A model generated the notes under the pieces. It did no database searches. It was not told where the DNA came from and was given only the letters and a program-made list of their open reading frames with translations. The position numbers and the translations under genes are program-made. DNA of 32,628 bases from Bacteroidales bacterium (GTDB lineage Bacteria > Bacteroidota > Bacteroidia > Bacteroidales > JAADGE01), in assembly GCA_024762915.1 (NCBI GenBank), contig JANTGL010000003.1, positions 1-32,628 of the forward strand. Direction: 5' to 3'. Below are positions 25,258-32,628 of the stretch, piece after piece (position 1 is the first letter of the stretch; the number at the start of each line of letters is the position of its first letter).

Positions 25258-27885
25258 TTGATTCAAAACAAAAATAATATATTAATTGCAAATATTTCGG
25301 TTTTTTTCGTAAAGTATGTTTTTACGATACTGTTTTTAGTATCCGTAAGTTATTCCTTCTCACAGCAAGATTCTTTATTTCAGGATGATACAATAAAAAA
25401 TAGTCTTTCAAAAGAGACTGTATCGATAAAAGATTCAGTTTCAGAAAATAGTAAAGATACCTTAAAAAATGATGCAATATCTCCCGACGCTGTTGATCAG
25501 GTAATCGATTATGCTTGTAATGATTCTATTTTGTTTTCTTTTACCGAAGAAAAAATGTTTTTATACGGAAGCGGTGATATTACGGCAAAAGATATGGATT
25601 TAAAATCATCCTATGTTGAAATCAGTACAAAAGGCAGTTATTTGTATTCTAAAACAGTATCAGACAGCATTGGTACAACTGAAATAAAACCTATTTTGAA
25701 ACAAGATGACGAAACTTTTTCCGTCAGCAGCATTAAATATAATTTCAGAACAAAAAAAGCTCTTGTGAAAAATGTAAAAACTGAAATGGAACAAGGTTTT
25801 TTACACAGTAATGTTGCTAAAATGCAAACCAATAAAGAATTTCATATTAAAGACGGTAAATTTACGACCTGTGATTTAGATCATCCGCATTTTTATATAG
25901 AATTAACCAAAGCCAAAAAAATTCCCGATAAGCATGTTATTTCCGGACCCATGTATTTTGTGATTGCCGATATTCCGCTCTATATAATCGGTTTACCTTT
26001 CGGAATATTACCGAATCAAAAACACAATTCATCCGGTTTGATAATTCCGGAATACGGCGAAGAACGTGAAAGGGGGTTCTTCCTCCGAAACGGCGGGTAT
26101 TTTTGGGCAATTAATGATTATATTAATGCTGCTGTTCTCGGAGATATATATTCTCGCGGAAGTTGGGGACTTACGGTAAAATCAAATTTTAAAAAATTAT
26201 ATAAATATTCCGGCAGCTTGGAAATGAAATATAATCTGATACGAACCGGAGAAGAAATATTGATTGATTCAAAAAAAACAAGTTCATTTTCAATTGTAGG
26301 AAGTTTTCAACAAGATGCAAAAGCAAATCCGAACGGAACCTTTTCAACTTCACTTAATTTCGGCCAAAATTTTCAATTATCTGCACAAAATTTAAATGAT
26401 TTTACTGATAATACGAAATCTTCAAATATTTCTTACAGATGGTCAAAGCCCGGAAGTATTTTTAATTTCAGTGCAAATATCAGAGGAACTCAAAATACGA
26501 AGAATCACTCCGTAAATATTTTATTACCTGATTTATCTTTTAACATAAAAAGACAGATGCCGTTCAAAAGACTCGGTGTCGGAACAAATAAATGGTACCA
26601 AAAAATCGGCTATACTTTTAGTGTAAAAGCAAAAAATTCATTAACAACCGGTGATTCAACTTTGTTTCAAAAAGATGTCTTGTATAAAATGAAAAACGGT
26701 TTACAATATAACTTACCTGTCAGTACGTCTTTTTCTTTGTTAAATTATATTAATGTAAGTCCGTCATTAAATATTACGGGGCGTGCTTACACTAATTATA
26801 TCAGACAAAATAATATTGTCTTAATCGAAAATAATGAAATCGTTTCTGCGATTAAAAATGATACCGTATACAAAACGACATTTCCGTTTGATTTTTCTTT
26901 TTCAATTCCAATGTCAACTAAAATATACGGTATTTTTAATATAAATAAAGGACGATTACAAGCAATACGCCATGTCATGTCTCCTTCCTTGTCATTTAGT
27001 TATCGACCGGATTTCAGCCGAGAATTTTGGGGGTATTACGGATTTGATAATACGGACAGTACATTTTATTCTTATTATAAGGGAAATTTATTTAACGGAC
27101 CGCCGTCCGGAGAATCAGGTGCAATCAATTTTTCTTTAGGGAATAATTTTGAAATGAAATTAAAAAGTAAAAATGATACGGTTTCAGAATCGAAAAAAGT
27201 TAAATTATTGGATAATTTAAATATGGGGATTTCATACAATTTAGCTGCTGATTCAATTAATTTTTCAAATCTTTCAATTCGAGGGAATACCAGATTACTG
27301 AAAAATTTTTCCTTAACATTCGGTGCGGATTTTGATCCTTATGTCAGAGATTCGGCAGGTTTAAAAATAAATACGTTTGAATGGAATGAAAATCATCGTA
27401 TTGTCAGATTTAATACCGGGCGTATCGGACTGTCGGGTTCTTTAAAACCGACTAAATCAAAAACGAAAGAAAACCAAATTCATTCGGATTTTTACTATTA
27501 TCAACATCCGGAAATCCCTTATGCTGATTTTGATATTCCATGGAATTTAACCGCAAATTATAATTTGAATATTGTTAATAAATTTGATAGTCCCTCCCAA
27601 CTTTATGTCAGAAATTTAACACAAACAGTTTCTTTAAGCGGTAATTTTTCCTTAACGGAAAATTGGAAAATCACGGCAAAAACAAATTATGACATTGCTG
27701 CTAAAAAGTTTTCATATGCACAATTTACGGTTTATCGTGATTTGCATTGTTGGGAAATGAGTTTTAATGTCATTCCTTTCGGAACATTAAGAAGTTATTC
27801 CTTTCGAATCAATATAAAATCTTCGGTATTCAAGGGTGTTGAATACAATAAACGAAAAGAATGGAATAAAAGTAAACTTTATTAA
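25258..27885 (+). CDS. LptD-like outer-membrane LPS-assembly protein
   Basis: An 875-residue outer-membrane protein related to LptD/OstA, which inserts lipopolysaccharide into the outer leaflet. After a signal peptide (about residues 14-35, ending YSFSQ), residues about 65-230 resemble the OstA-like periplasmic beta-jellyroll (FTEEKMFLYGSGDI...), followed by IIGLPFGILPNQKHNSSGLI, a phrase typical of Bacteroidota LptD homologues. From about 260 to the end lies a predicted beta-barrel of alternating aromatic strands. The start is the TTG at 25258, required because the first in-frame ATG comes only after the signal sequence. It faces the amidase/MCE genes and converges on ccsA with an 18-base gap. 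Because no LptA/LptE-like partner is near, the exact cargo remains inferred. Confidence 0.85.
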   Translation: MIQNKNNILIANISVFFVKYVFTILFLVSVSYSFSQQDSLFQDDTIKNSLSKETVSIKDSVSENSKDTLKNDAISPDAVDQVIDYACNDSILFSFTEEKMFLYGSGDITAKDMDLKSSYVEISTKGSYLYSKTVSDSIGTTEIKPILKQDDETFSVSSIKYNFRTKKALVKNVKTEMEQGFLHSNVAKMQTNKEFHIKDGKFTTCDLDHPHFYIELTKAKKIPDKHVISGPMYFVIADIPLYIIGLPFGILPNQKHNSSGLIIPEYGEERERGFFLRNGGYFWAINDYINAAVLGDIYSRGSWGLTVKSNFKKLYKYSGSLEMKYNLIRTGEEILIDSKKTSSFSIVGSFQQDAKANPNGTFSTSLNFGQNFQLSAQNLNDFTDNTKSSNISYRWSKPGSIFNFSANIRGTQNTKNHSVNILLPDLSFNIKRQMPFKRLGVGTNKWYQKIGYTFSVKAKNSLTTGDSTLFQKDVLYKMKNGLQYNLPVSTSFSLLNYINVSPSLNITGRAYTNYIRQNNIVLIENNEIVSAIKNDTVYKTTFPFDFSFSIPMSTKIYGIFNINKGRLQAIRHVMSPSLSFSYRPDFSREFWGYYGFDNTDSTFYSYYKGNLFNGPPSGESGAINFSLGNNFEMKLKSKNDTVSESKKVKLLDNLNMGISYNLAADSINFSNLSIRGNTRLLKNFSLTFGADFDPYVRDSAGLKINTFEWNENHRIVRFNTGRIGLSGSLKPTKSKTKENQIHSDFYYYQHPEIPYADFDIPWNLTANYNLNIVNKFDSPSQLYVRNLTQTVSLSGNFSLTENWKITAKTNYDIAAKKFSYAQFTVYRDLHCWEMSFNVIPFGTLRSYSFRINIKSSVFKGVEYNKRKEWNKSKLY

Positions 27886-27903
27886 AATGCCGTAAGTATT
27901 TAA

Positions 27904-28791
27904 TTATTCCTGTTGGGAATAAGTATGGACACTGTTTTTTGCAGAAGGCATATAATTTACACCAAACCAGGCAGATAACAAAAACACAAAAGAGATACTT
28001 AGTATCCATAAATGTAATTTTGTACGATTTTTATGATGTGTTCTGATATGAATGTAAATAAGATACACCAACAATGTTAATAATGCCCATGTTTCCTTCG
28101 GATCCCAAGTCCAATAATTCCCCCATGCTTCTTTAGCCCAAAGCGCACCGAATGTAATTCCCAATGTTAAAAAGGCAAATCCGATATATACAATATCGTC
28201 TGCCATTTTTAAAATTTTATGATTGTCTTCATTCTTTTCATCAGACAAAATATCAATAATAAAAAAAATCGGATAAAAAATTATTGAGATTATTTTGCCG
28301 AATACATTCAGATTCGGATAAGATTTAATAAGACCTTTAATAGAAACTAACCAAGAAACTCCCAAAACGGCATATGATAAAATATAAACAATGACATGAG
28401 GAACAAACCAATAACTTTGTAATGCCGGCATTAAGGTTTTATTATAAGTCTCGGGATGAGCTAAATTTACAAATATAAATACCAAAGCCATTAAATTCGT
28501 GAAAGCCAAAAACCAAAAATATTTCCAGCGGTTAAAAGTTATAATTCCTAATAAAATTAAGAAAACAGAATACCATAATCTTGTTTCTCCTTTTGTTCTA
28601 AGAGGAGGGCGTTCAAGATGTATCCAAAGCCCTGTAATAAAAATTATAAAAATAATTAATGCTGTAATTGTCAGTAAATTAGCTAAAGTAACCTTAAGTT
28701 TCCTTTTTATCGGGAAAAATAATAGACCAAAAGCTAAAATAAGTAATGCGGAAGCTGAATATGCTGCTAAAGGAAAATTTGTCCAGTTCAT
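27904..28791 (-). CDS. ccsA: Cytochrome c biogenesis protein CcsA (System II)
   Basis: Membrane haem lyase component that with ResB delivers and attaches haem to c-type cytochromes outside the inner membrane. The 295-residue product has about eight membrane segments. The WWD haem-binding domain is evident (about 218-235, EAWGNYWTWDPKETW). Histidines fit the usual haem ligands: H132 in the FVPHVIVY segment and H289 near the C-terminus as external ligands, with H58 a candidate for the membrane site. It lies 1 base behind resB and so is cotranscribed. Many Bacteroidota carry the two as adjacent genes or a fusion; here they are separate. Confidence 0.93.
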   Translation of the reverse strand: MNWTNFPLAAYSASALLILAFGLLFFPIKRKLKVTLANLLTITALIIFIIFITGLWIHLERPPLRTKGETRLWYSVFLILLGIITFNRWKYFWFLAFTNLMALVFIFVNLAHPETYNKTLMPALQSYWFVPHVIVYILSYAVLGVSWLVSIKGLIKSYPNLNVFGKIISIIFYPIFFIIDILSDEKNEDNHKILKMADDIVYIGFAFLTLGITFGALWAKEAWGNYWTWDPKETWALLTLLVYLIYIHIRTHHKNRTKLHLWILSISFVFLLSAWFGVNYMPSAKNSVHTYSQQE

Positions 28792-28792
28792 T

Positions 28793-30163
28793 TTATTGAT
28801 TTTTTTCGTTTAAATTATTATTTTTTTCTTCTTCCTCTTCTTTTTTTGAGCTAAAACTTCCTATCCAAAAAATGTAAAATGCTCCGGCGATTAACAGAAA
28901 AATTCCGCTGTAAACAACCGGAAGCCACGGATCTTTTCCGGCTTCAATAAGACTGTAGTTCGACCATTTTCCCATTTGTTCGTTATAACTTGTTTGATAC
29001 AGTTTCCATCCTTCAACCACTTTAGGGCTGTTAACTTTCAATGAAAATTCTTCGGTATTTTCGCCCGGCAGAAAAGCTTTAACATGAGAACTGAATTCTT
29101 TTGCTTCGGGTTGCAACATTGCAAAATAATAGTTGTTGTTTACATCAATATTTTTGCGAGACCAGGCAAAATTTCCGCAAGTCATCCATCCGCTTTTAAT
29201 AATTGAATCATTTTTATCATAAACCTCAACTTCGGCTGCCGGAAGGGAAGCAAAAGCATTGGTTGAAGTAAATTCCTGATACAAACTGTCAGAAGGATAG
29301 GCATATTTATAAAAAGTTTTAATCTTTATTTTCCAATCTAAGAATTTTTCTTCGTCATTTTTATGAATGATGAAGTGTTGATTGCTTTCGGGCATCAGCA
29401 AATTATTTGTCTTTTTTTCAACCAATACAATTTTCGGATTATATTCGGAAATATCAAATTTCACCAATTGCAGCTTAAAGGGTAATTTATATTGTTTATC
29501 AGAAAAAAAATCTTTTACAATATTGGTCGGTGCCGCATCATTATTTAACACAAAATACGTTCGTTTTGCATCGGAACTTCCGGCGACACCTGCTAAAATA
29601 ATGATGTATAAACCTAAATGACTCAATAAAGTTCCGAGTCTTTTGAATTTAAACGGATAAGCAATTTTTACGGTTGCAAAACCCAGAGAAGTTAAGAAAA
29701 ACAAATAGGAAAGGCCTAATAACCAACTTGTTGAAAGATGTTTAAATCCGATATCAAACCAAAAATTATTTTTCAATATGACACCCGGATCGGTTTGAGG
29801 AATTATTCCCAACAAAGCAGAAGTTACGGCAAAAAGAACCGTAGATGTGACTGCAGCAGGAATGCTTGAAAGCCATTTTATAATTTTCTGTTCTCTTTCA
29901 AATTTATACAAAACAATAATTAGCAATGAATAACTAATTGAAATTGATAAGTTTAAAGGAAATTCCGGAAAATTAATCGGGTTTTTCGTGATGAACCCTA
30001 CTATTATTCCTAATAGAATTAACAGTCCTGATATTACAAAACCCTCTTTATATTGCCATGTACCGTGAAATAATTTTCTTTTCAATTTTTCTTTTTCCAC
30101 TACGTTTCTTTTTTTTGCAAAGATAAAAAAACATACTAAAAAGTCTTTTATTATTGAAAACAT
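28793..30163 (-). CDS. resB: Cytochrome c biogenesis protein ResB (System II)
   Basis: Partner of CcsA in haem attachment. In the 456-residue product, membrane segments are predicted near residues 42-58, 68-84, 102-120, 137-165 and 178-196, then a large extracytoplasmic region (about 200-415) containing the PTNIVKDFFSDKQYKLPFKL phrase and the SYNEQMGKWSNYSLIEAGKDP segment typical of ResB, and a final membrane helix (about 420-440) with an acidic, lysine/asparagine-rich tail (EEEEEKNNN). No cytochrome or nitrite reductase genes are nearby. Divergent from the DUF349 gene over 128 bases. The ATG at 30163 is the first reasonable start; the first 20 residues are hydrophobic. Confidence 0.88.
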   Translation of the reverse strand: MFSIIKDFLVCFFIFAKKRNVVEKEKLKRKLFHGTWQYKEGFVISGLLILLGIIVGFITKNPINFPEFPLNLSISISYSLLIIVLYKFEREQKIIKWLSSIPAAVTSTVLFAVTSALLGIIPQTDPGVILKNNFWFDIGFKHLSTSWLLGLSYLFFLTSLGFATVKIAYPFKFKRLGTLLSHLGLYIIILAGVAGSSDAKRTYFVLNNDAAPTNIVKDFFSDKQYKLPFKLQLVKFDISEYNPKIVLVEKKTNNLLMPESNQHFIIHKNDEEKFLDWKIKIKTFYKYAYPSDSLYQEFTSTNAFASLPAAEVEVYDKNDSIIKSGWMTCGNFAWSRKNIDVNNNYYFAMLQPEAKEFSSHVKAFLPGENTEEFSLKVNSPKVVEGWKLYQTSYNEQMGKWSNYSLIEAGKDPWLPVVYSGIFLLIAGAFYIFWIGSFSSKKEEEEEKNNNLNEKNQ

Positions 30164-30291
30164 ATTATTTTTATTTCAATAATTCTCGATTATTATTAAT
30201 TTATTTGACGAATTACAGTTAAAATATTATTTTCGCAGATTGAAATTAATTATGTTCTGAATAAATGTTTTTATTATAAAATTAAGTGCTC

Positions 30292-32352
30292 ATGTCTGAT
30301 AAACCTGTTAATCCGATTGAAAATAATTCTGAATCAGTAAATGATAAAAATGAATTGTCAACTGCTGACAAAATTCATCAAAAAATTCATGATTTAAAGA
30401 ATAATTCTAAAGATGAAAAATCTGAGATACCTGTTCCGCTTGAAGAGGGTGAAGTTTCTGATAATATTGATGATATTGAAACAATAAAAGAACCTTCCGA
30501 AGAGAATTCCGGTGACAATGAAACTGAAGAAATTCAGGAAGAAAATTCTGAAACAAAGGAAGATACAATTCCGGTTATCGATAAAAAATTAGTGATACCT
30601 AAAGAAATTCCGGAAGAAAAAGAAGTTGTTACAGAGGACTATTCTCTTTATTCAAAAGAAGAATTAAGTGAAAAATTGAATGATTTATTGAAAACAGATT
30701 ATAAAGCATCTTTTGAAAAAGCAATTCGGAAAATAAAAGAATCATATAATAAACTTACCGAACAAGATACACAAGAAAAGAAAGCTTCATTTATTGATGA
30801 CGGAGGAAAAGAAGAAGATTTTGAACCTGTTAAAGATGAAACGGATATTAAATTTAAAGAATTATATCAACGATTTCTTGATAAAAAAGAAACTTTTGAA
30901 ATAAGATTAAATGAAGAAAAAAAGAAAAATCTTGAATTAAAATATCAAGTAATTGAAGAAATAAAAGAACTTGTTAATAAACCTGAAACTTTTACCAAAA
31001 CATTTAATAAATTCAAAAACCTGCAAAAAAAATGGAATGAAATCGGTTTAGTGCCTAAAAATGATGTCAAAGCATTATTTGATGAATACAATAAAAATAT
31101 TCAAAAATTTTATGAATATGTTGAAGTAAATAAAGAACTCAGAGACTTAGATTTTAAGAAAAATTATGAAATAAAAATTTCTTTATGTGAGAAAGCCGAG
31201 GAATTACTGTTGGAAACGAATTCGAACAAAGCTAAAAAGGAGCTTCAAATGCTTCATAAAAAATGGAAAGAAACAGGAGCCGTTTCGAACGAAGTTCGTG
31301 ATGAATTATGGTCAAGATTTCAGAATACAACAATAAAAATTAATGAAAGATACAGCGGATATCTTGAAGAAATTAAAGAACAACAAGAAAAAAACCTGGA
31401 ATCGAAACAGTTTTTAGTTGAAAAAGCTGAAGAGTTGGCCGGTAAAGAATATGAAACACATATTGAATGGAAAAATGCTTCAGATAAGGTAATTGAAATT
31501 CAAAAACTTTGGAAGAAAATCGGTTATGTTCCGAAAGAATTTAATAATAAAATTTATTCTCAATTTAAAATTGCTTGTGATACTTTTTTTGAACGTATTC
31601 GTAAATATTATGAAGAAACAGAAAAAGATCGTGAAGATAATTATCAAAAGAAATTAGATTTATGCACCCGTGCTGAAAGTCTTCAGGATTCAACTGAGTG
31701 GGTGAAAACAGCAGATATTTATAAACATATTCAGGAAGAATGGAAAAAAATAGGTCCCGTTCCGAAAAAGAAATCCGATGAAATCTGGAAACGATTCAGA
31801 AAAGCTTGTAATAATTTCTTCGACAGAAAAAAAGAATATTATAAAAACAGAAAAGCAAACGAAAAAGAAAATTTCATTAAAAAACAAGAAATTATTGAGA
31901 AAATAAAAAATTATGAACTCTCAAAAGATCAAAATGAAAGTTTAAAACATTTGAAAGAATTTCAAAATGAATTCATTTCAATAGGATATGTTCCTTTTGA
32001 ACATAAAGATGAGATTTATGAGCAATTTCATTCTGCCGTAAATACTCAATATGAAAAACTGAATATCAGCAAAGAGAAATTAGAAGAGATAAAATTTTCG
32101 GAAAATATTAAAGCTTTAAAGCAATCACCGGATTCTGATTTTTTAATTCAGAAAGAAATGGGTAAAGTTCAAAATCAAATTGATAAACTTAATGATGATA
32201 TTAAAGTTTGGGAAAATAATATCGGTTTCTTTTCAAGTTCTTCTAAATCAGAATCTTTATTGAAGAATGTTATTGAAAAAATTGACAAAGCAAAAGCCAA
32301 GGTTGTCTCATTGAAAAATAAGATGATTGAATTGGAAAAAACACAAGAATAA
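30292..32352 (+). CDS. DUF349 repeat protein (five repeats)
   Basis: A 686-residue soluble protein. The first 150 residues are acidic and low in complexity (many E, D, N and S), probably disordered. Five DUF349-type helical repeats follow, each marked by a conserved W-x-x-I/T-G-x-V-P/S core: WNEIGLVP (about residue 248), WKETGAVS (325), WKKIGYVP (407), WKKIGPVP (484) and a degenerate FISIGYVP (about 562). Their spacing is 77-82 residues, and a coiled-coil tail ends the protein. DUF349 proteins are widespread in Bacteroidota, but their function is not established to my knowledge. I chose the ATG at 30292 over a GTG at 30286. The next gene, pyrG, starts 10 bases after the stop. Confidence 0.88.
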   Translation: MSDKPVNPIENNSESVNDKNELSTADKIHQKIHDLKNNSKDEKSEIPVPLEEGEVSDNIDDIETIKEPSEENSGDNETEEIQEENSETKEDTIPVIDKKLVIPKEIPEEKEVVTEDYSLYSKEELSEKLNDLLKTDYKASFEKAIRKIKESYNKLTEQDTQEKKASFIDDGGKEEDFEPVKDETDIKFKELYQRFLDKKETFEIRLNEEKKKNLELKYQVIEEIKELVNKPETFTKTFNKFKNLQKKWNEIGLVPKNDVKALFDEYNKNIQKFYEYVEVNKELRDLDFKKNYEIKISLCEKAEELLLETNSNKAKKELQMLHKKWKETGAVSNEVRDELWSRFQNTTIKINERYSGYLEEIKEQQEKNLESKQFLVEKAEELAGKEYETHIEWKNASDKVIEIQKLWKKIGYVPKEFNNKIYSQFKIACDTFFERIRKYYEETEKDREDNYQKKLDLCTRAESLQDSTEWVKTADIYKHIQEEWKKIGPVPKKKSDEIWKRFRKACNNFFDRKKEYYKNRKANEKENFIKKQEIIEKIKNYELSKDQNESLKHLKEFQNEFISIGYVPFEHKDEIYEQFHSAVNTQYEKLNISKEKLEEIKFSENIKALKQSPDSDFLIQKEMGKVQNQIDKLNDDIKVWENNIGFFSSSSKSESLLKNVIEKIDKAKAKVVSLKNKMIELEKTQE

Positions 32353-32362
32353 AGGAAATCTT

Positions 32363-32628
32363 TTGAAAAATACGAAATATATATTTATTACGGGCGGTGT
32401 AACTTCTTCTTTGGGTAAAGGAATTATATCTTCTTCATTAGCAAAACTTCTTCAGGAACGCGGATATTCGGTTACAATTCAAAAATTGGATCCTTATATT
32501 AATATTGATCCGGGAACTTTAAATCCGTACGAACACGGTGAATGTTACGTAACAAACGACGGTGCCGAAACTGATTTGGACTTGGGACATTACGAACGTT
32601 TTACGGATATAACAACATCTCAGGCAAA
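32363..32628 (+). CDS. pyrG: CTP synthase, N-terminal part (cut by the window edge)
   Basis: The first 88 codons of CTP synthase, which aminates UTP to CTP with ATP and glutamine. Recognisable features are the P-loop GGVTSSLGKGI (residues 11-21), the KLDPYINIDPGT segment (41-52) and DGAETDLDLGHYERF (66-80), which carries the magnesium-binding acidic residues. The start is the TTG at 32363, with a clear AAAGGA at 32351-32356 that overlaps the stop codon of the DUF349 gene and suggests coupled translation. No ATG lies near. The gene continues beyond the window; the glutaminase half is not visible. Confidence 0.95.
   Translation, partial: MKNTKYIFITGGVTSSLGKGIISSSLAKLLQERGYSVTIQKLDPYINIDPGTLNPYEHGECYVTNDGAETDLDLGHYERFTDITTSQA

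Noticed and set aside
28499..28813. Plus-strand reading frame of 104 codons opposite ccsA
   Set aside because: It is antisense to the N-terminal helices of CcsA and is an artefact of the AT-rich membrane-helix codons.
1..32628. CRISPR array, insertion sequence, phage or defence island
   Set aside because: I found no direct-repeat/spacer pattern, transposase, integrase, toxin-antitoxin or restriction genes, and no clear shift in base composition.

Overview
This window looks like an ordinary chromosomal stretch from a member of the Bacteroidota, probably Bacteroidales or a close relative; I cannot name a genus. The support is: very AT-rich DNA; LysRS with the long C-terminal extension usual in this phylum; a System II (ResB/CcsA) cytochrome c maturation pair; a large LptD-like barrel protein facing an amidase/MCE gene pair; a multi-DUF349 protein directly before pyrG; exact copies of the Bacteroidota -7 promoter box (TAnnTTTG) upstream of six genes; and few Shine-Dalgarno sequences (clear ones only at 14261-14265 and 32351-32356). 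Four genes appear to start with TTG.

Layout. 74-4853 (+): a PgpH-type cyclic di-AMP phosphodiesterase, two exported proteins of unknown function, a strong hairpin terminator at 3811-3847, then an exported ankyrin-repeat protein. 4866-8645 (+): a DEDDy 3'-5' exonuclease, glucose-6-phosphate isomerase and lysyl-tRNA synthetase. 8652-12287 (+): packed behind lysS with gaps of 6-10 bases, a sulfotransferase, a family 2 glycosyltransferase and an MsbA-like ABC exporter, which reads as a small surface-glycan or glycolipid module. 12328-15725 (+): recN, a 290-base intergenic region rich in short inverted repeats, and an OmpA-type protein with a duplicated N-terminal domain. A 13-bp-stem bidirectional terminator (15748-15780) separates it from phoH (-).

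16774-18634 (+): an SAM hydroxide adenosyltransferase overlapping by 8 bases a MazG pyrophosphohydrolase that carries an extra N-terminal monooxygenase-like (ABM) domain. 18647-25165 (-): a close-packed run, in transcription order amidase, MCE/MlaD protein, ligA, a small conserved protein, dapA, a membrane protein and ywbE. 25258-27885 (+): the LptD-like outer-membrane protein. 27904-30163 (-): resB and ccsA. 30292 to the right edge (+): the DUF349 repeat protein and the first 88 codons of pyrG.

There are no rRNA or tRNA genes, mobile elements, phage genes, CRISPR arrays or obvious horizontally acquired islands. Most genes are housekeeping or envelope functions. I did not find a clearly new multi-gene system. 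The items most worth a second look are the ABM-MazG fusion, the duplicated-domain OmpA protein with its structured upstream region, the lysS-linked sulfotransferase/glycosyltransferase/ABC module, and the two unknown exported proteins next to the cyclic di-AMP phosphodiesterase.
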